Source: Rickettsia typhi (lineage in GTDB: Bacteria > Pseudomonadota > Alphaproteobacteria > Rickettsiales > Deianiraeaceae). Taken from it: a stretch of 12,995 bases of DNA. Location of the stretch: positions 1-12,995 of the forward strand of contig CAMCTP010000023.1 of assembly GCA_945878495.1 (NCBI GenBank), given 5' to 3'. Each line of letters starts with the position of its first letter. Position 1 is the first letter of the stretch. This document shows, in pieces, positions 1 through 6,873 of this stretch. The notes below the pieces were generated by a model. That model searched no databases, was not told the origin of the DNA, and was given only the letters and a program-made list of their open reading frames with translations. The translations under genes were made by a program, and so were the position numbers.

Positions 1-1
1 C

Positions 2-766
2 TCTTACGATATAGAGCCTAAAAATGAAAATGTTTTATTTAAAGATACTTTAAAAGCTTTTCCAAGCAATTATAATATTTGCATAACAAATCCTCCTTAT
101 CTGGCTCAAAATTCCGCAAAAAGAAGAGGATTGTTTTATCCTGAAACAAATTATGATGACTTGTATAAATTTGCAATTGATAAATGCTTAAAAAATTGTA
201 AAAATGTTGGAGCTATAATTCCAGCTTCTTTTTTAAATTCAAAACTTTTTAGAGATAGACTATCTCACTATATATTATTAAACGGCAAAATGTTTAATGA
301 TACCGAGCATCCAGTTTGCTTGGCATTATTTAAAGAAAAATCTAATGATGTTGAAATCTATCAAGATAAAGAATTTGTTGGGCTATTAAGCAACCTTGAA
401 AATAAGCGTCAAAAATTTATTAATAATGACAAAAATATTGAAATGAAATTTAATGACAAACATGGTAAATTGGGTCTTATTGCAATTGATAATACAATTG
501 AGCCATCAATTAGATTTTGTAAAGGAGGGGAAATAAATCCAGATAAAATTGGAAATTCCTCAAGAAGTATTACAAGAATCTCGATTGATTGTGATATTGA
601 TAAATTAATTAAAAATCTTAATGAAATGTTAAATGAGTTTAGAAAAGAAACCTACGATATATTCTTAACTCCATTTAAAGGTTTGAGAAGGGATAATAAA
701 TATAGAAGAAGACTTGACTATGCGTTAGCAAGAAATGTTATTAACCAAGTTTATTTTTCAATATGA
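2..766 (+). CDS. N6-adenine DNA methyltransferase, C-terminal part (5' end outside window)
   Basis: The reading frame is open from base 2, so this is the last 254 residues of a longer gene; the TTG at 131 is internal and not the real start. The NPPY tetrad at 89-100 is motif IV, the catalytic loop of amino-methyltransferases that methylate adenine N6 using S-adenosylmethionine. An acidic stretch just before it (SYDIEP and KDTL) fits the SAM-pocket motifs, but the FxGxG motif lies off the left edge or is absent. The roughly 150 residues after the catalytic half are lysine- and asparagine-rich and would hold the target-recognition domain. The stop overlaps the next start (ATGA at 763-766), so the two are translationally coupled, as expected for a type II restriction-modification pair. 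The methyltransferase assignment is firm; subtype and recognition site cannot be read. Confidence 0.85.
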   Translation, partial: SYDIEPKNENVLFKDTLKAFPSNYNICITNPPYLAQNSAKRRGLFYPETNYDDLYKFAIDKCLKNCKNVGAIIPASFLNSKLFRDRLSHYILLNGKMFNDTEHPVCLALFKEKSNDVEIYQDKEFVGLLSNLENKRQKFINNDKNIEMKFNDKHGKLGLIAIDNTIEPSIRFCKGGEINPDKIGNSSRSITRISIDCDIDKLIKNLNEMLNEFRKETYDIFLTPFKGLRRDNKYRRRLDYALARNVINQVYFSI

Positions 767-1419
767 ACTACAAAGATAAATATAAATTACAAATTCAAGA
801 AAATTTAAAAAATGTTTTAAGCGAACTTGAAGAGAAGGATATGAAATTGAAAATTTCAAATTGGGCAAATAAATTCGGATATTCTTTTAATCAAATAAAA
901 GAAAAAATTGTAAATGATGAAGTTTTTAGATGTGTATTTGCAAAAGATCCAGCAAAGCAAAATCTATATCAAAATCTTGCAGCTCAATATATCAATTTAT
1001 TCGATATTGTTGAGAATTTTACAGTTTTGCCAGCTGGAGGAAAAGATGCAATATATTTAACAAATGGAAAGATTTTAAAAGGTGATTTATTAAAAAATCA
1101 ATCAAAAGACATAAAGTCTATTGATTTTATGTGGCATTGTAAAGGTTTTACTTTTTACGCTTCACATAAATATACAGAAATGAATGGCGGAGCCCAAGAT
1201 AATCAATATAAAGATATTCAAGATTTCTTAAATCACTCTAGAGATTGTAATGAGAAAAATACAATCTTTCTGGCAATTTGTGATGGAGATTATTATCTTC
1301 AAAAAGATTCTAAAACAGGCGATGAAACTAAAATAAAAAGGCTTGAAAGATTAACCGATAGAAAGACAAGTTTTGCTTTAAAAATTGATGATTTAAAAGA
1401 TTTTTTAGAAAAGTTTTAG
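763..1419 (+). CDS. Probable type II restriction endonuclease, partner of the upstream methyltransferase
   Basis: This 218-aa protein starts inside the stop codon of the methyltransferase gene and is probably the restriction enzyme of the pair. Residues 118-155 look like a PD-(D/E)XK-type core: a strand ending in Asp121 (KSIDF), then a strand with Ser134-His135-Lys136, then GGAQDNQYKDI at 142-152, a glycine/glutamine-rich segment of the kind seen after the catalytic lysine in some type II enzymes. The usual Glu of E-x-K is Ser here, so the active site is variant or my alignment is one element off. The N-terminal 85 residues are helical and charged. A hydrophobic strand follows at 168-173 (IFLAIC). 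Its position behind an adenine methyltransferase is the strongest evidence. It could instead be another modification-linked nuclease. No separate promoter is visible. Confidence 0.6.
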   Translation: MNYKDKYKLQIQENLKNVLSELEEKDMKLKISNWANKFGYSFNQIKEKIVNDEVFRCVFAKDPAKQNLYQNLAAQYINLFDIVENFTVLPAGGKDAIYLTNGKILKGDLLKNQSKDIKSIDFMWHCKGFTFYASHKYTEMNGGAQDNQYKDIQDFLNHSRDCNEKNTIFLAICDGDYYLQKDSKTGDETKIKRLERLTDRKTSFALKIDDLKDFLEKF

Positions 1420-1452
1420 CGAGCCACTTTTTTTAAAGTCAACATTATCCTA

Positions 1453-1483
1453 TTGACATTTATGCTTGATATTTTTCTATTCT
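1453..1483 (+). promoter_or_regulatory. Candidate sigma70 promoter for ispDF
   Basis: A consensus -35 box TTGACA lies at 1453-1458 and a possible -10 box TATTCT at 1478-1483, spaced 19 nt, which is longer than the optimal 17. It sits in the only gap between the restriction-modification pair and ispDF, about 20 nt before the ispDF start codon. The -35 is convincing, the -10 less so. Confidence 0.4.
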
Positions 1484-1502
1484 AGTATTAGTTTTTTCGT
1501 TT

Positions 1503-2705
1503 ATGTGCGTTGTAGCGATAATAGTAGCGGCAGGTAGAGGTTCAAGAATGCTGGCGAACTACGACTTTCCAAAGCAATACTTGCCAATCGGTGGAAAAAC
1601 AATTCTCAGAAGAACTATTGAAGCGTTTTTGGAGCATAAAAATATTGATCACATTATAACAATCATAAATCCACTTGATCTTGAACTCTATAAAAGTGCA
1701 ACAATTGGACTAAATATCATGGATCCTGTATTTGGAGGAGATAGAAGGCAGGATTCTGTTAGAAATGGCTTGGAGGCGATTAATCATTTAAATCCAACAA
1801 AAGTTTTGATACATGACGCAGCTAGACCTTTTGTGAATAAAAGAACAATATCTGGAGTGGTAGAAGAGCTCGATTATTCTCGTGGCGTTGTTCCAGGATT
1901 ATTGATAGAGGACACGGTGAAAAAATGCGAAGATTCAAAGGTTTTGTGGACTATAGACAGATCGAATTTATGGAGTACTCAAACTCCACAGGGATTTGGT
2001 TATCAGGAAATATTAAAGATACATAGAGAATTTAAAAGTTTAACTTTTACAGATGATGCCGCAATTGCCGAGCATGCAAATTTACCTGTGACCATGGTTG
2101 TTGGAAGTAAAGATAATTTTAAAATTACAACAGATTCAGATTACGAAAGAGCTGAATCTTTCTTCCTATCTAAAATAGAAAAAGTCGAATATTTTACAAC
2201 TGTGGGATTTGGTTATGATATTCATAAATTTTCTGATAAGATGGCGGAAAATGGATTGATTAACTTGGGTTGTATTAAAATATCACATGATTTTGAAATT
2301 GATGCTCACTCAGATGGGGATTTGGTGGCTCATGCGGTGATTGACTCAATACTTGGGGCAATGAATCTTGGAGATATCGGCGAACATTTTCCTCCAAGCG
2401 ATGAAAAATATCGCAATATATCCGGAATTACTTTGTTGTCAAAAATTCAATCCCTAATATCTATGAATCATGCTAAAATTGTTAATTTAGATATTACCAT
2501 TGTTACCGAGGCGCCGAAAATTTTACCATCCAGAGATATAATGAAAGAGGCTATAGCGGATGTATTAAAAATTAACAAATCTCAAATATCGATAAAGGGT
2601 AAAACAAAAGAAGGCGTTGATGCCGTTGGTCGTGGAGAGGCTATTGAGTGTTACGCTATTTGCTCTATGAAGCGTGCAAGGTTTGAATCAGAAGAGTGTA
2701 TTTAA
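1503..2705 (+). CDS. ispDF: Bifunctional IspD/IspF: MEP cytidylyltransferase and MEcPP synthase
   Basis: This 400-aa fusion carries two cytosolic steps of the non-mevalonate (MEP) isoprenoid pathway. Residues 1-225 are IspD, which makes CDP-methylerythritol from MEP and CTP: the nucleotide loop VAAGRGSRM at 8-16, PKQYLPIGGKTIL at 23-35, HDAARPF at 104-110 and TPQGF at 161-165. Residues 233-392 are IspF, which cyclises CDP-ME 2-phosphate to MEcPP: zinc ligands Asp239 and His241 (GYDIH) and His277 (VAHAVIDS), the HSDGD turn at 269-273, and the GRGEAIE signature near 376-382. The usual middle enzyme, IspE, is not in the window. The fusion is common in alpha- and epsilonproteobacteria. No Shine-Dalgarno sequence precedes the ATG. 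The gene overlaps murB by 10 nt. Confidence 0.96.
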   Translation: MCVVAIIVAAGRGSRMLANYDFPKQYLPIGGKTILRRTIEAFLEHKNIDHIITIINPLDLELYKSATIGLNIMDPVFGGDRRQDSVRNGLEAINHLNPTKVLIHDAARPFVNKRTISGVVEELDYSRGVVPGLLIEDTVKKCEDSKVLWTIDRSNLWSTQTPQGFGYQEILKIHREFKSLTFTDDAAIAEHANLPVTMVVGSKDNFKITTDSDYERAESFFLSKIEKVEYFTTVGFGYDIHKFSDKMAENGLINLGCIKISHDFEIDAHSDGDLVAHAVIDSILGAMNLGDIGEHFPPSDEKYRNISGITLLSKIQSLISMNHAKIVNLDITIVTEAPKILPSRDIMKEAIADVLKINKSQISIKGKTKEGVDAVGRGEAIECYAICSMKRARFESEECI

Positions 2706-3688
2706 TTGATGAATTAAAAAAAATTACCAAAGTTCGAGAGGATTTTGATATTGGCAAAACCGGCTGGATGGGGTGTTCTGCAAGGGCACAAATTTTAGCA
2801 ATACCGGAAACTATTCAAGAGCTCGAAAATACAATAAAACTTCTTAAGTTTCTGAATATCAAACCCACCATCATAGGAGCAAGATCTAATACAATTATTC
2901 GATCTGGTGGAATTAAAGGAGTGACGATTTGGTTAAAATCGGGAGATTTTGTTAAAATTGAAAAATTACAATTTGATCAAGTCAAAGTTGGTGCAGGGGT
3001 TTTAGATTTTACTTTTGCAAATTGGTGCAGAGATAACGCTATATCCGGTATGGAGTTTTTGATTGGAATTCCCGGTGCGATAGGTGGAAATATCGCAATG
3101 AATGCAGGATGCTATGGCGGTGAAATTAAAGATCGCTTAGCCAGTATTCGATATATTGATAGCTCTGGTTTTTTGAAGGAAATAATGGCGTGTGATTTGG
3201 TTTTTGAATATAGAAAAACACATCTTCCGCCAAATGCAATTGTTGTTGATGCTATATTTCAAGGCGATGCAGATAGTCCTGATTTAATCAATGAAAGAAT
3301 GGTCGCAATTGAAGAAAAAAGAAAAAAAACTCAACCGATTGGTAGGAAAACTGTTGGTTCAACATTTAAAAATCCAAAACTTTTTAGCAAGACTTCTTTT
3401 GAGAAAATTTGTCAGTATTTTAATCAAAATTTTGAACATAAAGTCATTTCCGAGGATCAGATTTTTTGCGATAAAATACACTCTTGGATGTTGATAGATG
3501 CCGTGGGCTTGAAAAATGTATTATTTGAAGGTGCGAAGTTTTCTGAAATTCACTCAAATTTCTTGATTAATGAAAATCAAGCAACTGCAAAAGCTTTGGA
3601 AGATTTGATAAATCTTGCAATCGAAAAAGTTGAAAATTTATTTGGTATTGTGCTTGGAGTTGAGGTGAAAATTATTGGAGAAAATTAA
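2696..3688 (+). CDS. murB: UDP-N-acetylenolpyruvoylglucosamine reductase MurB
   Basis: This is the FAD-dependent reductase that converts UDP-GlcNAc-enolpyruvate to UDP-MurNAc, the second committed step of peptidoglycan synthesis in the cytosol. The FAD-binding residues GARSNTII (61-68) and GIPGAIGGNIAMNAGCYGGE (124-143) are clear, as are the catalytic Ser222 in GSTFKNP (221-227) and the catalytic Glu284 in SEIHSNFLIN. YRKTHLP is at 172-178. Between FKNP and WMLIDAVGL (264-272) there are about 36 residues where the family normally has only a few, so this protein carries a local insertion. The start used is GTG at 2696, inside the 3' end of ispDF; the N-terminus from there matches the expected length. 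The stop is shared with the convergent gene in a TTAA. Confidence 0.95.
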   Translation: MYLIDELKKITKVREDFDIGKTGWMGCSARAQILAIPETIQELENTIKLLKFLNIKPTIIGARSNTIIRSGGIKGVTIWLKSGDFVKIEKLQFDQVKVGAGVLDFTFANWCRDNAISGMEFLIGIPGAIGGNIAMNAGCYGGEIKDRLASIRYIDSSGFLKEIMACDLVFEYRKTHLPPNAIVVDAIFQGDADSPDLINERMVAIEEKRKKTQPIGRKTVGSTFKNPKLFSKTSFEKICQYFNQNFEHKVISEDQIFCDKIHSWMLIDAVGLKNVLFEGAKFSEIHSNFLINENQATAKALEDLINLAIEKVENLFGIVLGVEVKIIGEN

Positions 3689-4323
3689 TAATCAAGTTTG
3701 CGAAAGCTGATACTATAAATTCCATTTCCATATACATGCACAATTCCAATTTTCATTTTACTAGTCTTTTTTGCTTTTATGCCAACTGGTCCTTGATAGT
3801 TAATCTTTGAACCATTAACTTCTCCCGAAATTGATCCATTTTTTACCGACCAAAAGACATCAAGTCTTAATTTCATCCACTTATCCAATGGAAAGTTTGG
3901 AGATTTTAAAATCCTAACTTTTGCCGGTGTTTTGTTGAATTTTGACTTTGTTGCATATTTTAAATCTCCGTACAAAATTCCATCTTTGATGTAAAATAGT
4001 AGTATGTCGTGAAATTTTTCACCATCCTTTACCGAGACCTAATTGAATGTTGCAAAATTTGCTTTTGTATTATTTATATCTCCCGAGATCTTAAATTCAA
4101 ATGAATAGTCGGCTTTTTCATCAATAGCTTTTCTGTGTTTTAAGTCTATCAGGGTGTAATTTTTTGATCCGCCAATTAAATCATTTGAGCGAAATATTAT
4201 TTCATCACTTGTTTTTACTGACTTTTCGGAAAGCATGATTTTTGTTCCATTTGATTTTTTAAGCTTGACGTAATCGCTACATCCACTAAAAAGTAAAATT
4301 ACTGTAATAATTGATATTTTCAT
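3685..4323 (-). pseudogene. Lipoprotein with polysaccharide-lyase-like jelly-roll domain, split by an in-frame TAG
   Basis: Two open frames (4323-4039 and 3975-3685) lie in the same frame. Reading through the single TAG at 4041-4039 gives one continuous protein of about 212 residues, with the segment VSVKDGEKFHDILLFYIKDG joining the halves without another stop. The N-terminus is a lipoprotein signal peptide: a short hydrophobic run, then LLFSGC with lipobox Cys15, so the intact product would be anchored in the envelope. The second half has LDKWMKLRLDVFWS, NGSISGEVNGSKINYQGP and a terminal FGI-like strand (KIGIVHVYGNGIYSISF), a pattern reminiscent of heparinase/alginate-lyase-type concanavalin-like domains. 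That family link is tentative. No Shine-Dalgarno is visible. It is either a young nonsense pseudogene, or the TAG is read through. Confidence 0.7.
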
Positions 4324-4367
4324 ATTTAATTAATTTTTTATGGATTTTTATAAAACAGAAGTTAATT

Positions 4368-4373
4368 TACAAT
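4368..4373 (+). promoter_or_regulatory. Weak -10 box candidate for the exonuclease-tatB-dsbD operon
   Basis: TACAAT matches 5 of 6 bases of the -10 consensus, 17 nt before the start codon at 4391. The sequence 17 nt upstream (TTTTTA at 4345-4350) is a poor -35 box. The 67-nt divergent gap holds nothing better on the plus strand and is very AT-rich, so this is weak support. Confidence 0.25.
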
Positions 4374-4390
4374 ACTAATTTTCTTAATTA

Positions 4391-5194
4391 ATGCGAAATC
4401 AAGTTTTTGTTTTTGATCTTGAAACAATAATAGATGAGGATGTAGCGGGCACAATACTTGGCAATCGTGATCAAGATTTAAGTACTGCGATTTTTGAATA
4501 TCATAAAACGAATCATAACAACCCTTTTCCAAGGGCAGTTTTCTGGAAAATTGCCTGTTTAAGTTATGTTAGTGCGGAATTTGATACTACAGGATTTAAA
4601 GTTAAAAGTATAAAATCTGCCGGTGAATTGGATTCAGATGAATTGCAAATAATAACAGGTTTTAAAAACTACTGCATTAAAAACAAACCAAGATTGGTAA
4701 GCTACAATGGAAAGAATTTTGACATTCCGGTTCTGAAATATCGATTTATGAAGCACGATATGGACATGGCGTGGTTTTACGCAAAAACAGATGATACAAA
4801 ATGGGCAAAAGATACCTATAATGATAAATGGGGCGAAGAGTACAATCTAGATTTATATCAATTCTATAAACAGCCAAACGGTGGAATGAATATGCGTGAA
4901 GCTTGTAGTATTTTCCAGATTCCTGTAAAAATGGATATTGATGGTGGTGAAGTAGCGGAAAGCTATAAAAATGGCGACATTATGGGTATTAGAAATTACT
5001 GCGAACAAGACGCAATTGCTACATATATTCTATTTCTTATATCCTGCTTTCACAGGGGAGAGTTAACACATGATCAATACTCAAATTCAATGACAAATTT
5101 ACTTCAATGCCTTGGGGAAAAATCTGAGCAACATTTTATTGACTTTTTTAGTGATTGTAAAAAAAGTGCATTTTTATCCAAATTTATAAAATAA
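4391..5194 (+). CDS. Predicted DnaQ-fold 3'-5' exonuclease (PolB-exonuclease-like)
   Basis: This 267-aa protein is a stand-alone DEDDy-type 3'-5' exonuclease resembling the proofreading domain of family B polymerases. Exo I is FDLETI with Asp9 and Glu11; exo II is SYNGKNFDIPVL with Asp111; exo III is YCEQDAIATY with Tyr203 and Asp207. All four metal-binding acids and the tyrosine are present, so it should be active. The family is widespread in proteobacteria, and its substrate and pathway are not established. I see no polymerase domain. The stop overlaps the tatB-like start (TAATG), which makes it the first gene of a coupled operon. No Shine-Dalgarno sequence precedes the ATG. Confidence 0.88.
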   Translation: MRNQVFVFDLETIIDEDVAGTILGNRDQDLSTAIFEYHKTNHNNPFPRAVFWKIACLSYVSAEFDTTGFKVKSIKSAGELDSDELQIITGFKNYCIKNKPRLVSYNGKNFDIPVLKYRFMKHDMDMAWFYAKTDDTKWAKDTYNDKWGEEYNLDLYQFYKQPNGGMNMREACSIFQIPVKMDIDGGEVAESYKNGDIMGIRNYCEQDAIATYILFLISCFHRGELTHDQYSNSMTNLLQCLGEKSEQHFIDFFSDCKKSAFLSKFIK

Positions 5195-5478
5195 TGCTTG
5201 GTGTTTCATTTGGAGAGGTTGCTTTGGTTGCAATTATTGCAGCTGTTTTGTTTTCACCAGAAGATATAGCTACAAATATAGTGAAATATTCAAAAAAGAT
5301 TAATGATTTAAAACAAAAAGGCAATGACTTTATTAATGACCAACTTCAGTCATTGGAACTAAAAGATCTTGATGGAGAGATGGCTGAAATTGACTCTGAA
5401 ATGAAAAAAATACAGGATAAATTTAAGAAAAATAAGCTAAAAATTTATAATAAGAATGGTGATATTATTGATGAATGA
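5194..5478 (+). CDS. tatB: TatA/TatB-like Sec-independent translocase subunit, probably TatB
   Basis: This 94-aa protein has the shape of a Tat pore/receptor subunit: a very short N-terminus with Glu8 (SFGEVALV), one membrane helix at about 8-20, a hinge, then an amphipathic and highly charged tail. Glu8 near the start of the helix favours TatB over TatA. The hinge reads FSPEDI where the family usually has F/L-G-P, so the hinge glycine is replaced by serine. The charged tail (about residues 30-85) has heptad-like spacing. TatB with TatC recognises twin-arginine signal peptides in the inner membrane; tatC is not in this window. It is coupled at both ends: TAATG with the exonuclease and ATGA with the next gene. 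Confidence 0.75.
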   Translation: MLGVSFGEVALVAIIAAVLFSPEDIATNIVKYSKKINDLKQKGNDFINDQLQSLELKDLDGEMAEIDSEMKKIQDKFKKNKLKIYNKNGDIIDE

Positions 5479-5681
5479 TTAACTATATTTTATTTGGAAT
5501 ATTGGCAATTATATTGATTAGCTTAATACCAAGAGCTTTGTCTGCTAAAGATGGTGGAGTTTTGAACTTTGTAAATACAAATGATAACTCGGGAATTAAG
5601 CTATCTTCAATTATTATATTTGCATCGGTATTGATATTTGGATTATTGATGATACAGATGATTATATTATTTATTAAATGA
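5475..5681 (+). CDS. 68-aa membrane protein, degenerate duplicate of the DsbD N-terminus
   Basis: This short protein has two hydrophobic segments (about 3-20 and 45-66) and aligns along its length with the first roughly 70 residues of the next gene. Both begin MINYIL, then LIPRALS here against LMPCALP there, then SGIKLSS against SAIKISS, and ASVLIF against AGILIF, with a 3-residue gap in between. It therefore looks like a tandem partial duplication of the dsbD 5' end, about 203 nt apart. The active-site cysteine of MPC is arginine here, so it cannot carry out the redox reaction. Both ends keep the ATGA overlap, and the frame is open, so it may be translated. It could be a remnant or a small membrane protein with a retained structural role. 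Confidence 0.65.
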   Translation: MINYILFGILAIILISLIPRALSAKDGGVLNFVNTNDNSGIKLSSIIIFASVLIFGLLMIQMIILFIK

Positions 5682-6871
5682 TCAATTATATTTTACTTGC
5701 ATTATTATCGGGATTGTTGCTTAACTTAATGCCATGTGCCTTGCCGATATTGTCAATTAAGGCAATGAGCGTTGTAAAGCTTACAAATGCAAAAGATAGA
5801 TCGGCAATTAAAATATCTTCACTGGCTACATTTGCTGGTATTTTGATATTTTTTTTAGCTATTGCGGCATTGATTTGCTATGCTAAATACATGCATCAGA
5901 ATTATGTTTGGGGGTCATATTTTCAGGATGAAGAATTTTTGATCGCCGCATCATTGATACTATTTTATTTTCTTGGTCTGTCGGTAAATTATAATTTATT
6001 TAGTTTTAAAACTCAAAAAGATCGCAGAGATTCTATTATTCAGGGATTGATTTATGGTATTACGATACCCCTAATTTCAACTCCTTGCATGGGTCCATTC
6101 ATGTCATCTGTGGTGACATTTATAATCTCATCTGCGGATTATGTTGAAGTATTTATTATCACCTTGGCTCTTGGGGTTGGTTTTGGATCTCCTTATTTAT
6201 TAATTGCACTGCTAAAAAATCCATCGAAAATTTTTCCTAAACCGGGAAAATGGATGTTATGGCTTAGATATATATCTTTTTTCATGATATCCTTGACAAT
6301 ATTGTGGATGAATTTTATACTTTATCAAAATATTTCTGGACTTTTATACATTTCTATATCATTAACTCTTGGGTTTATATTGTTTATGGCTGTCAAAAAA
6401 TCAAATAAAGTAATTAAAACAATCATTTTTTTAATGTTATTCATTGTTGGAGGAATAATTGCAACAAATGCTTTGAAGATTTACTTTGATTACAAACATA
6501 CAAAACTTATTATTCCTGAAGCGATACCATTTTCAATGGATGAGCTTGATAAACAGGTTCTTATCAAAGGAAATACGGTTGTTGTTAGATTTACAGCTGA
6601 TTGGTGTGCAACGTGTAAAATGATGGATGTTTATCTCTTTTCTTCTAGCGAAGTTGCCGATATGATACAATCAAGCGATATTGTTTATATGGTGGCAGAT
6701 TTAACCTCAAAAACAGGAAATGTTGATGCTAAAAACTTTATGACCGATAATCGCATTAGAGGTATACCTGCTATTTATATTGCAAATAAGAAAAACCTAG
6801 CTGGAACAGTTTATACTGGGTTGATGTCAAAACAAGAATTTGTTAACATAATTCAGCAATCAAAAGATTAA
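5678..6871 (+). CDS. dsbD: DsbD/ScsB-type thiol:disulfide interchange protein, lacking the N-terminal periplasmic domain
   Basis: This 397-aa inner-membrane protein moves electrons from cytosolic thioredoxin to periplasmic disulfide partners. Residues 1-270 are the CcdA-like membrane domain: redox cysteines Cys20 (LMPCALP) and Cys137 (STPCMGP) sit in the two pseudo-symmetric helices, and KPGKWMLWLRY (188-198) is typical of DsbD. Residues about 295-395 are a thioredoxin-fold domain with FTADWCATCK (Cys310, Cys313) and the cis-proline loop GIPA at 362-365. The alpha domain that accepts electrons in E. coli DsbD is absent, as in ScsB- or CcdA-fusion variants. The gene starts in an ATGA overlap with the 68-aa duplicate and ends 2 nt before a convergent gene. 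Confidence 0.88.
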   Translation: MINYILLALLSGLLLNLMPCALPILSIKAMSVVKLTNAKDRSAIKISSLATFAGILIFFLAIAALICYAKYMHQNYVWGSYFQDEEFLIAASLILFYFLGLSVNYNLFSFKTQKDRRDSIIQGLIYGITIPLISTPCMGPFMSSVVTFIISSADYVEVFIITLALGVGFGSPYLLIALLKNPSKIFPKPGKWMLWLRYISFFMISLTILWMNFILYQNISGLLYISISLTLGFILFMAVKKSNKVIKTIIFLMLFIVGGIIATNALKIYFDYKHTKLIIPEAIPFSMDELDKQVLIKGNTVVVRFTADWCATCKMMDVYLFSSSEVADMIQSSDIVYMVADLTSKTGNVDAKNFMTDNRIRGIPAIYIANKKNLAGTVYTGLMSKQEFVNIIQQSKD

Positions 6872-6873
6872 TT

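Noticed and set aside
131..766. Independent 211-aa gene starting at TTG 131
   Set aside because: The same frame is open to the left edge and contains the NPPY motif before 131, so it is one partial gene.
1426..1439. ACTTT/AAAGT hairpin after the endonuclease gene as a terminator
   Set aside because: Only a 5-bp AT stem with a T4 loop and no following U-tract; too weak.
3291..3494. Small plus-strand frame inside murB
   Set aside because: Lies wholly within a strong gene in another frame, with a lysine-rich composition from poly-A runs.
4039..4041. TAG reassigned to an amino acid in this genome
   Set aside because: TAG ends the endonuclease, comEC and coiled-coil genes, so it is used as an ordinary stop.
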